The notes under the pieces: model-generated | What the model was told of the DNA's origin: nothing | The model's database searches: none | Seen by the model: only the letters and a program-made list of their open reading frames with translations | Position numbers and translations under genes: made by a program | Source of the DNA: Simmondsia chinensis | Taxonomy: Eukaryota; Streptophyta; Magnoliopsida; Caryophyllales; Simmondsiaceae | Assembly (NCBI GenBank): GCA_018398585.1 | Contig: JAGTTD010000001.1 | Location: 18,369,750-18,433,749 of the forward strand | Direction of reading: 5' to 3' | Length of the DNA: 64,000 nucleotides | Shown: piece after piece, positions 1 to 10,595 of the stretch | Numbering within the stretch: position 1 is the first letter of the stretch | Layout of the letters: the number at the start of each line of letters is the position of its first letter

Positions 1-317
1 CGGGAAAAAAAATACCTGGCACGTAACATCACAACCCCACCCTCTCCCTCTGTCTGTATCACAAAAAAACGAAGAGGACGGGCTCGAAATGCCTTGGGAA
101 ACTCTTTAGCAAGCCCGGCTTGCTCCCATCTATAATGGGCAACAGGAGGATGTTTGGAAATAGACTCCGAGATAGCCCCCTCCACGATTTGTTGCTCCAA
201 AGAAGGAACCTCTTCACGAACCTCAAGGACATTACTTTCCTCAGCATAAACGACTGTTTCCCCTGCAAGTTGCTCAGCCTGAACCTCTTGTTCATTCACT
301 TCTAAATCATCAACCAT
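1..317 (-). CDS. Hypothetical acidic protein, N-terminal part (runs off left edge)
   Basis: On the minus strand an ATG at 317-315 opens a frame of about 105 codons with no stop before the window edge. An in-frame stop lies about 45 bases upstream, so this ATG is the first possible start. The first 50 residues are rich in Glu, Val and Gln (for example EVNEQEVQAEQLAGE) and are followed by a basic stretch ending in RARPLRFFV. I recognise no domain. A pyrimidine-rich leader (minus-strand sense) lies upstream. Just to the right lies a plus-strand Tat-like LTR, so this may be the antisense extra ORF that some Tat gypsy elements carry between pol and the 3' LTR. That is inference; a host gene start is the alternative. 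Confidence 0.4.
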   Translation of the reverse strand, partial: MVDDLEVNEQEVQAEQLAGETVVYAEESNVLEVREEVPSLEQQIVEGAISESISKHPPVAHYRWEQAGLAKEFPKAFRARPLRFFVIQTEGEGGVVMLRARYFFS

Positions 318-589
318 TTTCTCGTATATTAAAGACAAAAGAGGTATGAAATCAAGATCCTAAAATCGCCTCAAACCAAAGTCAGGACAATGAAAACTGT
401 GAATAATAAACCAAAGAATACGGTAAACGAAGAAAACAGGTCTTAAAATTTAAAAAGGAAAATGAAGAAAAGAAATAAGGGGAAAACGAAGAAGAAGAAG
501 AAGAAACGGAGGAAAAGGAAGCAAAGGGGGCTATTTTGAAATCAATGGCTCTGATTAACTCCCCAAAAAGAACGGCCCAGATCGAATCA

Positions 590-1890
590 TGCTATGACCG
601 ATGTGAAACACAGCTGCCATGCGTCATCTAATACTACCGCCACATTAATGCTCACGTATTCCCAAAGAAGGCTCCTTAGCTTCCCCACCGCCAACACCCT
701 TCACCTGCCAATACTTAACCTGGCGGCAACCCCTACTCTCGCCTTCTCCTAGATGCCAGGAAACTTCAACAACAATATTTGACGCAACTTAACCTCCACC
801 TGGCCGGTTACTCAAGAATGTTAGAAACATGACGTCGGCTTTTGGATGGTGTACACTCCAAGGCTGAATGTGAACAGATCCCCATTCATCCATGCAGTGG
901 GGGGCTAACTGTTACGGAAACAATGAACCAAGTCGTCAACTAACAGTAACCCTGGCGCTACCACAAGGGGTCATAGCCACAGGCACACTACCGCCAACTA
1001 CCGCCAGCCACCTATCCGCGGTACATGCCCATCACCCTGAGGCTTCGCCTACCGTGGAGGACCACTATACCGTGACCCAGGCTACCGTCGAGAGTCACAA
1101 CTCCCGGCACCGTGAGATACCGTCCCGCTCAACCATTCACCACCAGGCGGTACCACCTTCTCTCCACCTAGGTGGTACCATCACCCAAGCGGCACCACCT
1201 CCTCTCCACCCAAACTACTGCCTACCTCCACCGCCACCATGGTACCGCCAACCTAGACCACGTGTTATCAACCCACGGTGTGCACTCACCAGCCTTCTAC
1301 TATCATGCTTAAACCCAGGCGGTGCCACCACCCCTCTCAAACAATCATAACCTGGCGGTACTACCCCGACTTGGCATTACCGCCCAGCACCAACCAACTC
1401 TCTCTCTCTTATAAATACCAACCTCACTGCCCTCATTCAACCCATGCTCCTCTGGGCACCTCCACCCAATACTCAACCCCAGCCCCACGGAGCCTTCTCC
1501 CTCATCCAGCCTGAGGCTTCACACCCCACATAGTTAATCCACCCGAGGCCTCACGCCTCACACTCTCCCGAAGAGACCTCACGTCTCTCCCTTTACTGGG
1601 AGCAGAGTTTTGCCTCTTCCCCTCTGCGGTTGCCACCTCTATCAAGTATTATTTATCTTACGCATACTTATTCATTGTTGCTGCTACTTCTCCAACTGAC
1701 TTAGGCATCGGAGCGATCCCCCGCGGTCCAAACCACCGCAGGTACCTCTGACGTCTTGCTCATTTTGCAAGCGAGACCGGGTTAAGCGCGCCAGCAGCTA
1801 CTTTCTCAGTAAGAGCTCGAGTCCTGCTCTCATCTAGAACCTACAAATATTTGTTACTCGGGGCATTTGGGTCTGACTCACTGACTGAAC
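590..1890 (+). repeat. Tat/Retand-like LTR, probable
   Basis: This 1.3 kb stretch is non-coding and C-rich, with many degenerate GGCGGTACCACC-like words at 1120-1370, a TATA box and CT-rich DNA near 1400, and a downstream GACTTAGGCATCGGAG block (about 1699) followed by a CCCCGCGGTCC word. That last block recurs near the R/U5 end of LTRs in Tat-lineage gypsy elements. A purine-rich tract at about 470-535 could be the polypurine tract of an element on the plus strand, which would make this a 3' LTR. I see no second copy in the window, and the exact TG and CA ends are not resolved. The ORFs at 892-1514 are composition artefacts. Confidence 0.45.
1410..1417 (+). promoter_or_regulatory. TATA box of the Tat-like LTR
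   Basis: TTATAAATA follows a (CT)n run inside the LTR-like region and precedes the block typical of the transcribed R/U5 part. It is a candidate retroelement promoter. Confidence 0.4.
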
Positions 1891-1904
1891 CAAATTTAAC
1901 CAAA

Positions 1905-1907
1905 ACA

Positions 1908-1938
<31 letters not shown>
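1905..1938. repeat. (TATATG)n microsatellite
   Basis: About five units of TATATG end exactly where the E-type LTR begins (TGTTGG). The opposite end of element E also abuts a TA repeat. Confidence 0.9.
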
Positions 1939-2263
1939 TGGGGCCTTGATACCACTAAATAAGATCACCCAAATCGAAGTGGCAATCTTAAACAAACAGG
2001 ATAGGGAAGAACACCGGAATTTAAGTGGTTCAGCCGAAGCCCACATCCATGGAGGGGAGCACATTAATTTCATTATATCTTTGAAAGTTACATTAGATGT
2101 CTCAACTCTCAACCCTAATGGTATCATACACAACTCCTATGCATGTATAAAGGCACCACAGTAAAATCCTAGTGTGTCGTGGGCTCAAATAGGATAGGAT
2201 TAGCCCCATTTCATACCGCATAAACCAAACCCAATACGACCAGGCTCCACACATAATCCAACA
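1936..2263 (-). repeat. 3' LTR of element E
   Basis: On the plus strand this 328 bp LTR runs from TGTTGGGGCC to ATCCAACA, with TGTTGG/CCAACA terminal inverted bases. It aligns along its length with 56704-57042. The short ORFs on both strands here are incidental. Confidence 0.75.
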
Positions 2264-3327
2264 ATTCTCCCACTTGGAGTCTGGTTGGATTATTTACCAT
2301 TATTTGAATAAATCACCTAAGATTTTATAGTTTAGATCTAACAAAAATTTTGAGGACCTGGCCCAAATAGGATATTCAGTCCGATCAAACAACCCGTTCA
2401 CCCAACATGAAAAGCACTACTTTTTAACAAATCTCAAGTGCCACTCCTATGTTAGAAGCTCCTAGCCTTCACAGGGAGACATATGTCGACACAGCAGCAC
2501 TGGCCTTGCACTGTTCATCTCCTTTGTCAGCGACAACCACCACAGGCAACCAACCCCGTTGTCGTTCGATCAGACCACAAACCACTAGCCCACACACCCA
2601 CAACCGACATCCCATTGAGCACACGACGTCCATCGAGCAACATTGATCGTCCGCCGTCCTCCTCGATGCGAATCGTCGGTCTTTGGGCTGTCACCGGCAC
2701 GTCAGACCTCCTTGCCAGATAAACCTCTGCCCGTCGTCCCTTCTCTTGTCTTTTCAAGAGCCGCCCATTGGATAAACCTCCTACTCGAGAACCACTGCCG
2801 TCGGCGACACAAGCTAGACCACACAACCTCCGCGCTAAGGTTGTCCACTTCCAGGCGCACACTACGACTATGTTCTTCAATCAGGCCCTCACTACCACCG
2901 TACGAACCACCACGGGCCTTCAAACCACGTACCATGGTTGGGGATCTCCCACTACTTTCAGGTTCACCTCTCCGATGCCAATTTACACTAGGTCCACCAG
3001 TTATAACACTCAAGTACACCAATCTAGTCTCTTACTCCTCCAATCAGACCAAATTACCACCACCAACGTCCAGCCACTGCCTCTTTCACCGAGGCACAAC
3101 CCATCACTCCAACTAGGGCACCACGACAGTTTACACCTTAGGTTTACCGATCAAACCATAGATCTATTGGAAACAACAACAACCACAGTTTACACCTTCG
3201 GTTTACCGATCAAACCCATGATCCACCTGAATCAACCACCACCGCAATTTATACCTTCGGTTTATCGATCAAATCCATGATCTATCAAAATCAACTAGCA
3301 CCATGCCTTTACCCTTGAGATTAGGTT
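2264..3327 (-). other. Interior of element E (3' part), no supported gene
   Basis: It starts with the antisense polypurine tract (2264-2276). The region at 2450-3120 is unusually C-rich for this window and gives several overlapping ORFs on both strands (up to 157 codons). None has a recognisable domain, and they overlap each other, so I do not call a gene. It may be captured host DNA. A 59-bp tandem repeat occupies the right end. Confidence 0.5.
3126..3302. repeat. 59-bp tandem repeat, three units
   Basis: Units begin at 3126, 3185 and 3244, each with a CAGTTTACACCTTCGG-like start and a TTTACCGATCAAACC-like core. The spacing is 59 bases twice. The third unit is the most diverged. Confidence 0.85.
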
Positions 3328-3440
3328 TGCTGGAATTATTGTCCTCGAAAACCCAATTCGTTAATTTTAAATATTAAATAAATAAAGTTTTTTTATTTAT
3401 TATCTGATCGTGTATTACGAGTCAAACATACGAGTGATTG
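3328..3440 (+). repeat. D 5' LTR, segment 1
   Basis: It begins TGCTGGAATTATTGTCC and aligns with the start of the intact D 3' LTR at 54735 (same AAAACCCAATT and TTAAATATTAAATAAAT words). It breaks at 3440, where C begins. The rest resumes at 26053. Confidence 0.8.
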
Positions 3441-3598
3441 TGATGTAGCCGCCTAAGGGTGGGACCAAGATGACATGTTGGCGGGACGAGAAGACTCGAC
3501 GCAGAATGGGCTAGAGGCGTGATTACAGCCAAGATTCTAGCTGAGATTTTAGGGACGGCTTAGCTAGTTTTTATTTATTCTGATTTAGCTTTATCTTT
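3441..3598 (+). repeat. C 5' LTR, segment 1
   Basis: It matches 25642-25797 (shared TGTTGGCGGGACGAGAAGAC and GATTTTAGGGACGG). It is cut at the TCTTT target by element B and continues at 12354. Confidence 0.85.
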
Positions 3599-3843
3599 TG
3601 TTATAAACCGAGAATCCGAGGCACGAGTTTAAATTGGCAAGGAGGCGGGAAAAACTATTAGCAATTGAAATTCTGTTAAAAATCTGTTAAATGCTGATGT
3701 TCTGCATATGGGCTGCTGCGTGTGTGTGCCTGTACTGCTGCTGCTGTTAGTTGCTGTTATTCTTTGTGTTTGGTGCCAAAATACCATTTAAATGTTAGTT
3801 AGGTATATTCTAGATGGTTCTAGATGCTTCCTAACTAAGTTGG
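3599..3843 (+). repeat. B 5' LTR, segment 1
   Basis: It matches the first half of the B 3' LTR (from 11846), with an extra ~11 bases near 3618. It ends with the GTTGG target at 3839-3843 where A inserted, and resumes at 9653. Confidence 0.85.
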
Positions 3844-4272
3844 TTTTACAAATTAATAAAATCTACTTGTAATACATTTTAATGTCTTAGTATTACTTTT
3901 AATTTTGAGTCTTTATGATGTAATAAGCAAAGTTGTATACGGTTAGAAATTGATTCAGGCGCCAAGCTGCAGAATCCTTCCCACACGCTGGCTGTGCTGT
4001 TCGGTTGCAACCCTTGGCGGGAAATACAGTTCAGTTAGAGATTTGAGTGGTAAAAATGAATCGGATCAGCAAAGTCTAGATTCAATGGATCAACTTGTAT
4101 AAATCTAGTGCTTTTGATTGTAATTGATCATCCAATGAAATTAATACAATTCCTTTATGGAAAAATTCTGATTTTCTCATCCCTTTCTCTATACTTCTCA
4201 TGCCCTTCAATTCTTTTCTCATCTCAAATTCTCTTCTACAAGGTTTTCCAAATTAATTTTGGGAACTTAACA
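3844..4272 (+). repeat. A 5' LTR
   Basis: It is 429 bp, ending GAACTTAACA directly before the primer site. It aligns end to end with 9215-9647. A short incidental ORF (4108-4311) lies across its end. Confidence 0.92.
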
Positions 4273-4274
4273 AT

Positions 4275-4286
4275 TGGTATCAGAGC
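4275..4286 (+). other. A primer-binding site (tRNA-iMet)
   Basis: TGGTATCAGAGC, complementary to the 3' end of plant initiator-Met tRNA, lies two bases after the LTR end. Confidence 0.9.
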
Positions 4287-4347
4287 TGGTTTTATTAATC
4301 AAAAGCATTGATTAAGCTAACAAAAAAAAAAAAAAACGCAAGGCAAT

Positions 4348-5456
4348 ATGGCTGATGGTGTTCGCACCCGATCAGGAGCTAGGGTTGTTGGTTCGATTGT
4401 AGATGCTTCCAATGACAAGCATCAAGAGCTGCGTGATCAAATAAAAAGCATGGAGGCCAAATTTGATCGAGAATTTGCTGAACTTAAACAGCAAAGTACT
4501 GAAAGTCGAAACCAAACTGAGGGAATTCATCAAATCCTGAAGATGCTGGTGGAAAAAGATGAAAAAAGGAGGATCGGTTGCAACAATTGGAGAAACGACT
4601 TGAAAATTTGCAAGGTCAGATGAATAAGCAAGGAGAATCAAGTGTTGATGCCATTTTGAAGCCGGCTAGTCAGATCTTTTCTCAACCACAATCTGATCAG
4701 CAACATTCTGGTGCAAGACAGGAGAAGGCTCCTGTGCAGAACCGAGAAAAAGTACCAGAAATTTAGACCGATGTAGGGCCATCTACCCACATCAGATCAG
4801 CTGAATCTCAGCCTTTGCAACGTGATCTTGATGTGGAAAGTCCAGATCGAGTCTCAAACTTTGAGAAAAACGGATCTACAGCAGCATAAAAACCCCCTGA
4901 CAGTCAGCCTCGACTGTCAAATACTCACCCGGATGCAGCAGCTGATGAAATCGAACCGGTTGTGAGACCACTAGAACGATGTTATCAGCAAAGAACTGAG
5001 TCCAATGACAACACCTTGAGTGGCAGAAGCAGCTCGTACCGATAGCCAAGGGTGGAGATCGACCCTTTCGATGGGAAGCAACCGGAATCGTGGTTAAGGA
5101 GATGTGATCGTTTCTTCTTATACTACAATGTACTGGATGAGGAGAAGCTCCAACTCGCAGCAGTACACTTACATGGAGATCACGAGGTTCGGTATTACAG
5201 TTTGTTGAAATCCAAACCAAATCTGTCTTGGGGCCAATTCGTAGAAGAGATGTGTGAGCGGTATGGAGAAGGAGAATCTACCGATGTTGTGGATAGCTTT
5301 AATAAGCTGGCCCAAACATCAATCGTGAGACAGTATATGCTCCGATTCGAGAACTTGAGAGCAAATTTGATGTCCGTTTTGACCATTGTTCCCGAAGATG
5401 CCGAGTCTTACTATGTGTAATGTTTTGTTAGTGGACTTAAGCCTAGGATCAAAAAC
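4348..5456 (+). pseudogene. gag: A gag, broken
   Basis: It encodes the structural capsid polyprotein. The start at 4348 gives MADGVRTRSGAR, the same N-terminus type as in B and L (M-x-x-G-x-x-TR), followed by a coiled coil. A frameshift in the A-run near 4560 moves the frame to the one used by all downstream pol. In that frame stops interrupt at about 4764 (TAG), 4887 (TAA), 5044 (TAG) and 5418 (TAA). The Retrotrans_gag core (5052-5420) is clear, with FDGKQPESWLRRCDRFF and YMLRFENLRANL motifs. The gag C-terminus continues into the next ORF. Apart from the stops the protein aligns without gaps to the L gag. Confidence 0.85.
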
Positions 5457-8400
5457 ATGGTGAAAGCCATTGGTCCTAAGTCTTTGTCCAGCGCATACAA
5501 CAAGGAAAAATTGATAGAAGCAACTCAAGTCCCTTTTTATGACAAAGGGAAGCACTCGGCCAGTAGCAAGCCGAGACCCCCCCTGCAGCAGAGCAAGGCT
5601 TACAGCAGCAAAAACAGTGACAGGTTATCAGCTAGACTATGTTTTCGATGCAACCAACCGTATCAACCAGGGCATAGGTGCAAATCACAAGCACTTATGT
5701 ATGTGAAAGGGAGCCGGGCACCTGCAGAAAATGAGGCTGACAGCGGAGAATCAGATGCTGAACCAGAAGATACCGAATGCATTTCACATGGCTGCTCAAG
5801 TGATGATGAGGTCGAAATTTCGATGAAGGCTCTAACCGGAAGCGGAGCTCATAACACGATAAAAATCAAAGGATGGGCTGGGAAACACTCCATTATTATC
5901 CTCATTGATAGTGGAAGCACTCACAGTTTCGTTGATCCGAAGTTAATTAAGAAGGTTAAGCACGAAGTGACGAAAACTCATCCGTTGGCGGTTATGGTAG
6001 CGGATGGGAATTCTTTGACAACACAAAACAAATGCATAGCCTTCCCTTGGTCTATGCAAAGCCATCATTTCACCTTTGATTTTCGAGTGATTCCTTTGGG
6101 TGTTTGTGACATGGTGCTCGGAGTAGATTGGATGAGGACCTTCAACCCGGTTGTCTTCGACTTCGATAAAATGACCGTGGCTTTTGAGGTTCATGGCACC
6201 AAGGTATCTTTGCAAGGAATGTCCGAGGAAGCTCAGCTCAAGTTGATCGAGGCAAAGGATGTGCAAGGTGGAATTAAAAAAAAGGCGATACAATGGATCG
6301 GGGAATTATTCATGGTGAGCTCGGTTATGCAGCAACCGATTCAGCCTCCTGCTGTTCAGATTTTAATTGATGAGTTCAGGGACATCTTTGAAGAGCCTAA
6401 GAGCCTCCCCCCTCAAAGAAGTGTGGATCACGCCATACTTTTACGAGGAAATGCCGATCCGTTCAAAATTAGGCCATATCGGTACCCCCATGGCCAAAAG
6501 ACTGAGATAGAGAGGCAAGTGGAGGAATTACTTCAGTTGAGCTTCATTAGACCAAGCCGAAGTCCTTTTGCTTCACCCATGATCCTTGTAAAGAAGAAGG
6601 ATGGGACAACCTGTATGTGCATCGATTACCGCCGTTTGAATACTTTAACCGTGAAAGACAAATTTCCGATACCGGTCATAGATGACTTGCTTGATGAGCT
6701 TCATGGGGCGTGCTTCTTTTCCAAGCTGGACTTACGGCAAGGGTATCATCAGATCCGAGTTCTCGAATCAGATATATACAAGACCGCTTTCCAAACTCAT
6801 CATGGCCATTTCGAGTTTGTTGTTATGCCATTCGGTTTAACAAACGCCCCGGCCACCTTCCAAGCGGCTATGAGTGATATCTTCAAGCCTTATTTGAGGA
6901 AGTCAGTGCTGGTATTCTTCGATGACATACTGATTTACAGTCCGACATATGAAGCTCACCTTACACACCTTCGACAAGTATTCATCTTAATGCGACAACA
7001 CCGGTTTTTTGCAAAATTGTCCAAATGCTCTTTTGCTCAAGAGAAGCTTGAATATCTGGGTCATATCATCTCATCAAAGGGTGTAGCTACTGATCCTAGC
7101 AAGATCCAAGCAATGCAAGAATGGTCAACCCCGATCACCTTAAAGCAATTGCGAGGGTTCTTGGGATTGACCGGATATTATCGAAAATTCATTAAAGGTT
7201 ATGGGTCCATTGCCAAACCTTTAACGGAGCTCTTGAAGAAGGATGATTTTGGGGGGAACGAGAAGGCCCAGGCCGCTTTCGAAGCTCTCAAAACCGCCAT
7301 GTGTGCAGCACCGGTTTTGACAATGTCGAATTTCGCCGAAGGCTTCATTTTAGAGACCGATGCAAGTGGTACTGGTATTGGGGCTGTTCTCTCTCAAATA
7401 GGAAGACCCATTGCATATCTAAGTCAAGCTCTAAGCCCCAAACATCAGGCGATGTCGACTTACGAAAAGGAGTACCTCGCAATTCTCTTAGCTGTGGGGA
7501 AATGGAGGCGTTATTTGGAGGTTCATAAATTCGCCATTCGGACGGACCACCAAAGCCTCAAATATCTCCTCGAACAGAAGATCGTGTCAAGAATTCAAAA
7601 GAAAGGCTTGATGAAAATGTTAGGCCTTGATTACGACATCGAGTGTAGAAGTGGCAAAGAAAACGCAGCTCCAGATGTACTGTCAAGGCGTTTCGAGGAC
7701 ACTGTTTCAGGCACGTGCTCAGCCATTTCTGTGGTAATTCCTTCTTGGGTCGAAGAGCTACACAAGTCCTACGAGGAAGACCCATTTGCTCGGGAAAACA
7801 TCGCTGCTGCAACTCTCCAGACAGGCGCGAAAACGGTTGCAGATAACAGCAACCTGTTAGTGCGCAGTGGGCTGTTACGGGTCCAAGGCAAGTTGTATGT
7901 GGGTGCTGCTACCGACTTGAGAAAACAGGTCATCCACGCCTCACACGACGCTGCTTGGGGAGGTCACGAGGGTGTGGAAGGCACCTATCAACGAATTAAA
8001 GCTTATTTCACATGGCCGAGAATGAAAAAGGATGTAAGCGACTATGTGAAGTCTTGTGAAGTTTGCCAACAAACAAAATTGGGAGATCCGCGATACAAAG
8101 GACTTCTTCAACCTCTTCCCATTCCAGATGGCGCTTGGGTTCACATTAGTATGGACTTCATTGAAGGACTAACGAATTCCGAAGGCAAAGAGGTCATATG
8201 GGTCGTAGTGGATCGATTCACCAAGTACAGTCATTTTATTGCACTTAATCAACCCATTACTACTGAGAAGTTGGCTAAGCTCTTGCTCGAAAAGATCTAA
8301 AAGCTACATGGATTGCCTCAATCCATCGTGTCAGACAGAGACAAAATCTTCACAAGCACCTTTTGGAGGGAATTGTTCAAACTAATGGGAACCACGTTGG

Positions 8401-9185
8401 CTCTTAGTTCTTCCTACCATCCTCAAACGAATGGACAAACCGAACGAGTCAACCAATGTGTGGAACAATATCTCCGGAGTATGGTCTTCTCAAGGCCCAA
8501 AGAGTGGAACTGTTGGCTTGCCTTAGCCGAATTTTGGTTCAATACACACTTCCACACAACCATTGGCACCACACCCTTTCAAGCATTGTATGGATACTCT
8601 CCACCTTCTCCTATGATGATCCAACATCCGAGGCTTACTGATTCTGCAGCAACCGAGTTGGTGCAGCAGAGGAGGCAGATCCTGCAATCGCTTAAGGATA
8701 ATCTCCAACAAGCTCGAGCCCGAATGAAGCATTATGCGGATAAGAAGAGGGTAGATAAGAACTATGAAGTCGGGGACATGGTCTACCTTTAATTGCAACT
8801 TTACAGGCAATCGACTGTGGCTGTTCGACGCAACGTCAAGTTGTGTGCCCGTTACTTCGGTCCTTACAAAATTTTGGAGAAAATTGGCAACGTGGCATAC
8901 AAGCTTGATTTACCGTCGCATTCTTATATTCACCCCGTGTTTCATGTGTCCCTCCTTAAGAAACAGGTTAAGAGAAATGCGGATGTAACTCAAAATCCTC
9001 CCAAAGCTGAAACAAATGGGATCCTGCTGCAGCAACCGAACCTTGTCAAATCTGAACGAAAGATGCAACTCAACAACCGGAAGACCCACGAAATTCTAGT
9101 CACTTGGAGCAACTTAAACGAGCACTTTGTAACATGGGAGGACTACAACTTCTTGAAGAGTCAATTCCCAAGCTTCACTTCTTGA
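5457..9185 (+). pseudogene. pol: A gag C-terminus and pol: zinc knuckle, protease, RT, RNase H, integrase, chromodomain
   Basis: One frame carries 947 codons to a TAA at 8298-8300, then continues in the same frame to a TAA at 8790-8792 and on to 9185. In residue numbers from 5457: zinc knuckle CFRC...GHRC at 62-75, retropepsin DSGSTHSF at about 151, RT from about 330 with the catalytic FDD at 488-490, RNase H Asp at 635 (TDASGTG), integrase HHCC zinc domain at about 827-870, and the first catalytic Asp of the DDE triad near 900 (MDFIEG). The second Asp (VSDRD) and the Glu (GQTERVN) follow the first stop. The C-terminus (TWSNLNEHFVTWEDYNFL) is a chromodomain-like module. Only the two late in-frame stops break an otherwise full-length pol. 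Confidence 0.92.
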
Positions 9186-9214
9186 GGACAAGAAGTTCCT
9201 CAAGGGGAAGGGAA
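9186..9214 (+). promoter_or_regulatory. A 3' end motif and polypurine tract
   Basis: TGAGGACAAGAAG is followed by CAAGGGGAAGGGAA just before the 3' LTR. The purine run is the expected plus-strand primer. The first part recurs at the same place in B and L. Confidence 0.8.
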
Positions 9215-9647
9215 TGTTACAAATTAATAAAATCTACTTGTAATACATTTTAATTTCTTAGTATTACTTTTAATTTTGAGTCTTTATGATGTAATAAGCA
9301 AAGTTGTGTACGGTTAGAAATTGATTTAGGCGCCAAGCTGCAGAATCCTTCCCTCACGCTGGCTGTGCTGTTCGGTTGCAACCCTTGGTGGGAAATGCAG
9401 TTCAGTTAGAGCTTTGGGTGGTAAAAATGAATCAGATCAACAAAGTCTGGATTCAATGGATCAACTTGTATAAATCTAGTGCTTTTGATTGTAATTGATC
9501 ATCCAATGAAATTAATACAATTGCTTTATGGAAAAATTCTGATTTTCTCATCCCTTTCTCTATACTTCTCATCCCCTTCAATTCTTTTCTCATCTCAAAT
9601 TCTCTTCTACAAGGTTAGGTTTCCAAATTAATTTTGGGAACTTAATA
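9215..9647 (+). repeat. A 3' LTR
   Basis: It is 433 bp, starting TGTTACAAATT and ending AACTTAATA (CA changed to TA), then the GTTGG TSD. Confidence 0.92.
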
Positions 9648-9652
9648 GTTGG

Positions 9653-9928
9653 TTAGTAGTTCATTTATTAGGATTGCTATAAATAAGTGATGCTTGTAAC
9701 GTTCATATATGAAATGAAAATTATAAAACATTAGTATCAATTTGAGATCAAAGCTTCTCTCTCTCATCTAACTCTCTCTATTTCTCATCTCCTTTCCCTT
9801 CTTTATCTCATCTAAACTCTAAAACTCTTCTTTCTCATCTAAATTCTATATTCTTTCTCATCTCAAATTCTCAACCTATTCCACATTTTATATTAGTTTA
9901 CGTTCGAGGTTTGAGCCCGAGCGTAACA
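9653..9928 (+). repeat. B 5' LTR, segment 2
   Basis: It continues the B LTR from the GTTGG target (TTAGTAGTTCAT...) to CGAGCGTAACA. It matches 12078-12353. Confidence 0.87.
9679..9686 (+). promoter_or_regulatory. TATA box of B 5' LTR
   Basis: TATAAATA is conserved in the 3' LTR at 12106-12113, followed by a CT-rich leader. Confidence 0.55.
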
Positions 9929-9930
9929 AT

Positions 9931-9942
9931 TGGTATCAGAGC
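9931..9942 (+). other. B primer-binding site (tRNA-iMet)
   Basis: TGGTATCAGAGC lies two bases after the B 5' LTR end. Confidence 0.9.
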
Positions 9943-10595
9943 CTCGATCCGATCGAGTGGGCAATCAAAAATTAAAAAAAAAAAAATTTCATAAAGTAAG
10001 TCAGTGTTGGAATTTTGAAGTACTAGTGCAGAAATTCAGTAAGGAAACAGATCAAAACAACTCAGGAGTTGCTGGTATTGATCGGGCAAAATTAGATCCG
10101 AATTTTGTGCTACAATTGCTTCTAATCTTCTTCCTTGGCTTCAAAAGACCTCAAGTTCAAACTCAACAGCTGGTGTTAGCCTTCGAAATCTAATTCCAGA
10201 TGCTATATAGCACCATTGGCATGCCGATCGGCAAGTTCGGCACAGGGAGTCTACTGCTTTTGTTCACATTTTGCTGAAGTAGAGCCGATATTGGATATTA
10301 AATCAGAACAGCTATAAGAAGGTTCAATCAAGATCGATTCAGATCTTGATCTTGAGCAATTTGATCAGATCAGAACTTGTACTAACCAGAACTGAGATGT
10401 GTTGGAGCTGTATTGAATGAGTGCAGTTGCGGTAACAAGCAAATCTATTCAGCATTGTTGCAAATCAGATTGAAAATCAGCAAGATCAATATTCAGCAGC
10501 AACTACCAGATTCAAATCAGGTTCTTCCCGATCAGGTACAATCAGTTCCAATTCGGTTAAAATAAGAAATTGTGTGCTTGCGGTTGAGATTGTGA
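9943..10595 (+). other. B untranslated leader
   Basis: No supported gene; the short ORF at 9930-10193 starts over the primer site and has no domain. The word GGCATGCCGATCGGCAAGTT occurs once near 10217 and again as an array at 11472-11552. The rest is rich in GATCAG/AGATC words, as at the start of the gag ORF. Confidence 0.6.

Larger units (their letters stand above)
3844..9647 (+). mobile_element. Element A: chromovirus LTR retrotransposon, nearly complete
   Basis: It is 5.8 kb with LTRs at 3844-4272 and 9215-9647, a primer site, gag, a complete protease-RT-RNase H-integrase order and a C-terminal chromodomain-like tail. The TSD is a perfect GTTGG (3839-3843 and 9648-9652). Removing A restores an uninterrupted B LTR. 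By eye the LTRs differ by about 15 substitutions and one 4-base indel over ~430 bp. Size and LTR length fit the Reina group (inference from size only). The terminal TG has become TT on the left, and CA has become TA on the right. Several stops and one frameshift make it inactive. Confidence 0.92.

Noticed and set aside
892..1514. Pro/His-rich ORFs on the plus strand
   Set aside because: They are produced by C-rich repeated GGTACCACC-like words in an LTR-like region; no domain, and two frames are open at once.
1931..1935. TSD for element E
   Set aside because: Both flanks are TA-rich microsatellites, so any short match is meaningless.
2449..3280. Five overlapping ORFs on both strands, up to 170 codons
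   Set aside because: Mutually overlapping, no recognisable domain, caused by C-rich low-stop composition; kept only as a finding about the interior of E.
3323..3327. AGGTT as a secure TSD for D
   Set aside because: The other side reads TGGTC, only three of five bases match, so the D insertion site rests on LTR alignment, not on the TSD.
4275..4286. TGGTATCAGAGC and its complements as tRNA gene remnants
   Set aside because: They lie exactly beside LTR ends and are primer-binding sites; no cloverleaf surrounds them.
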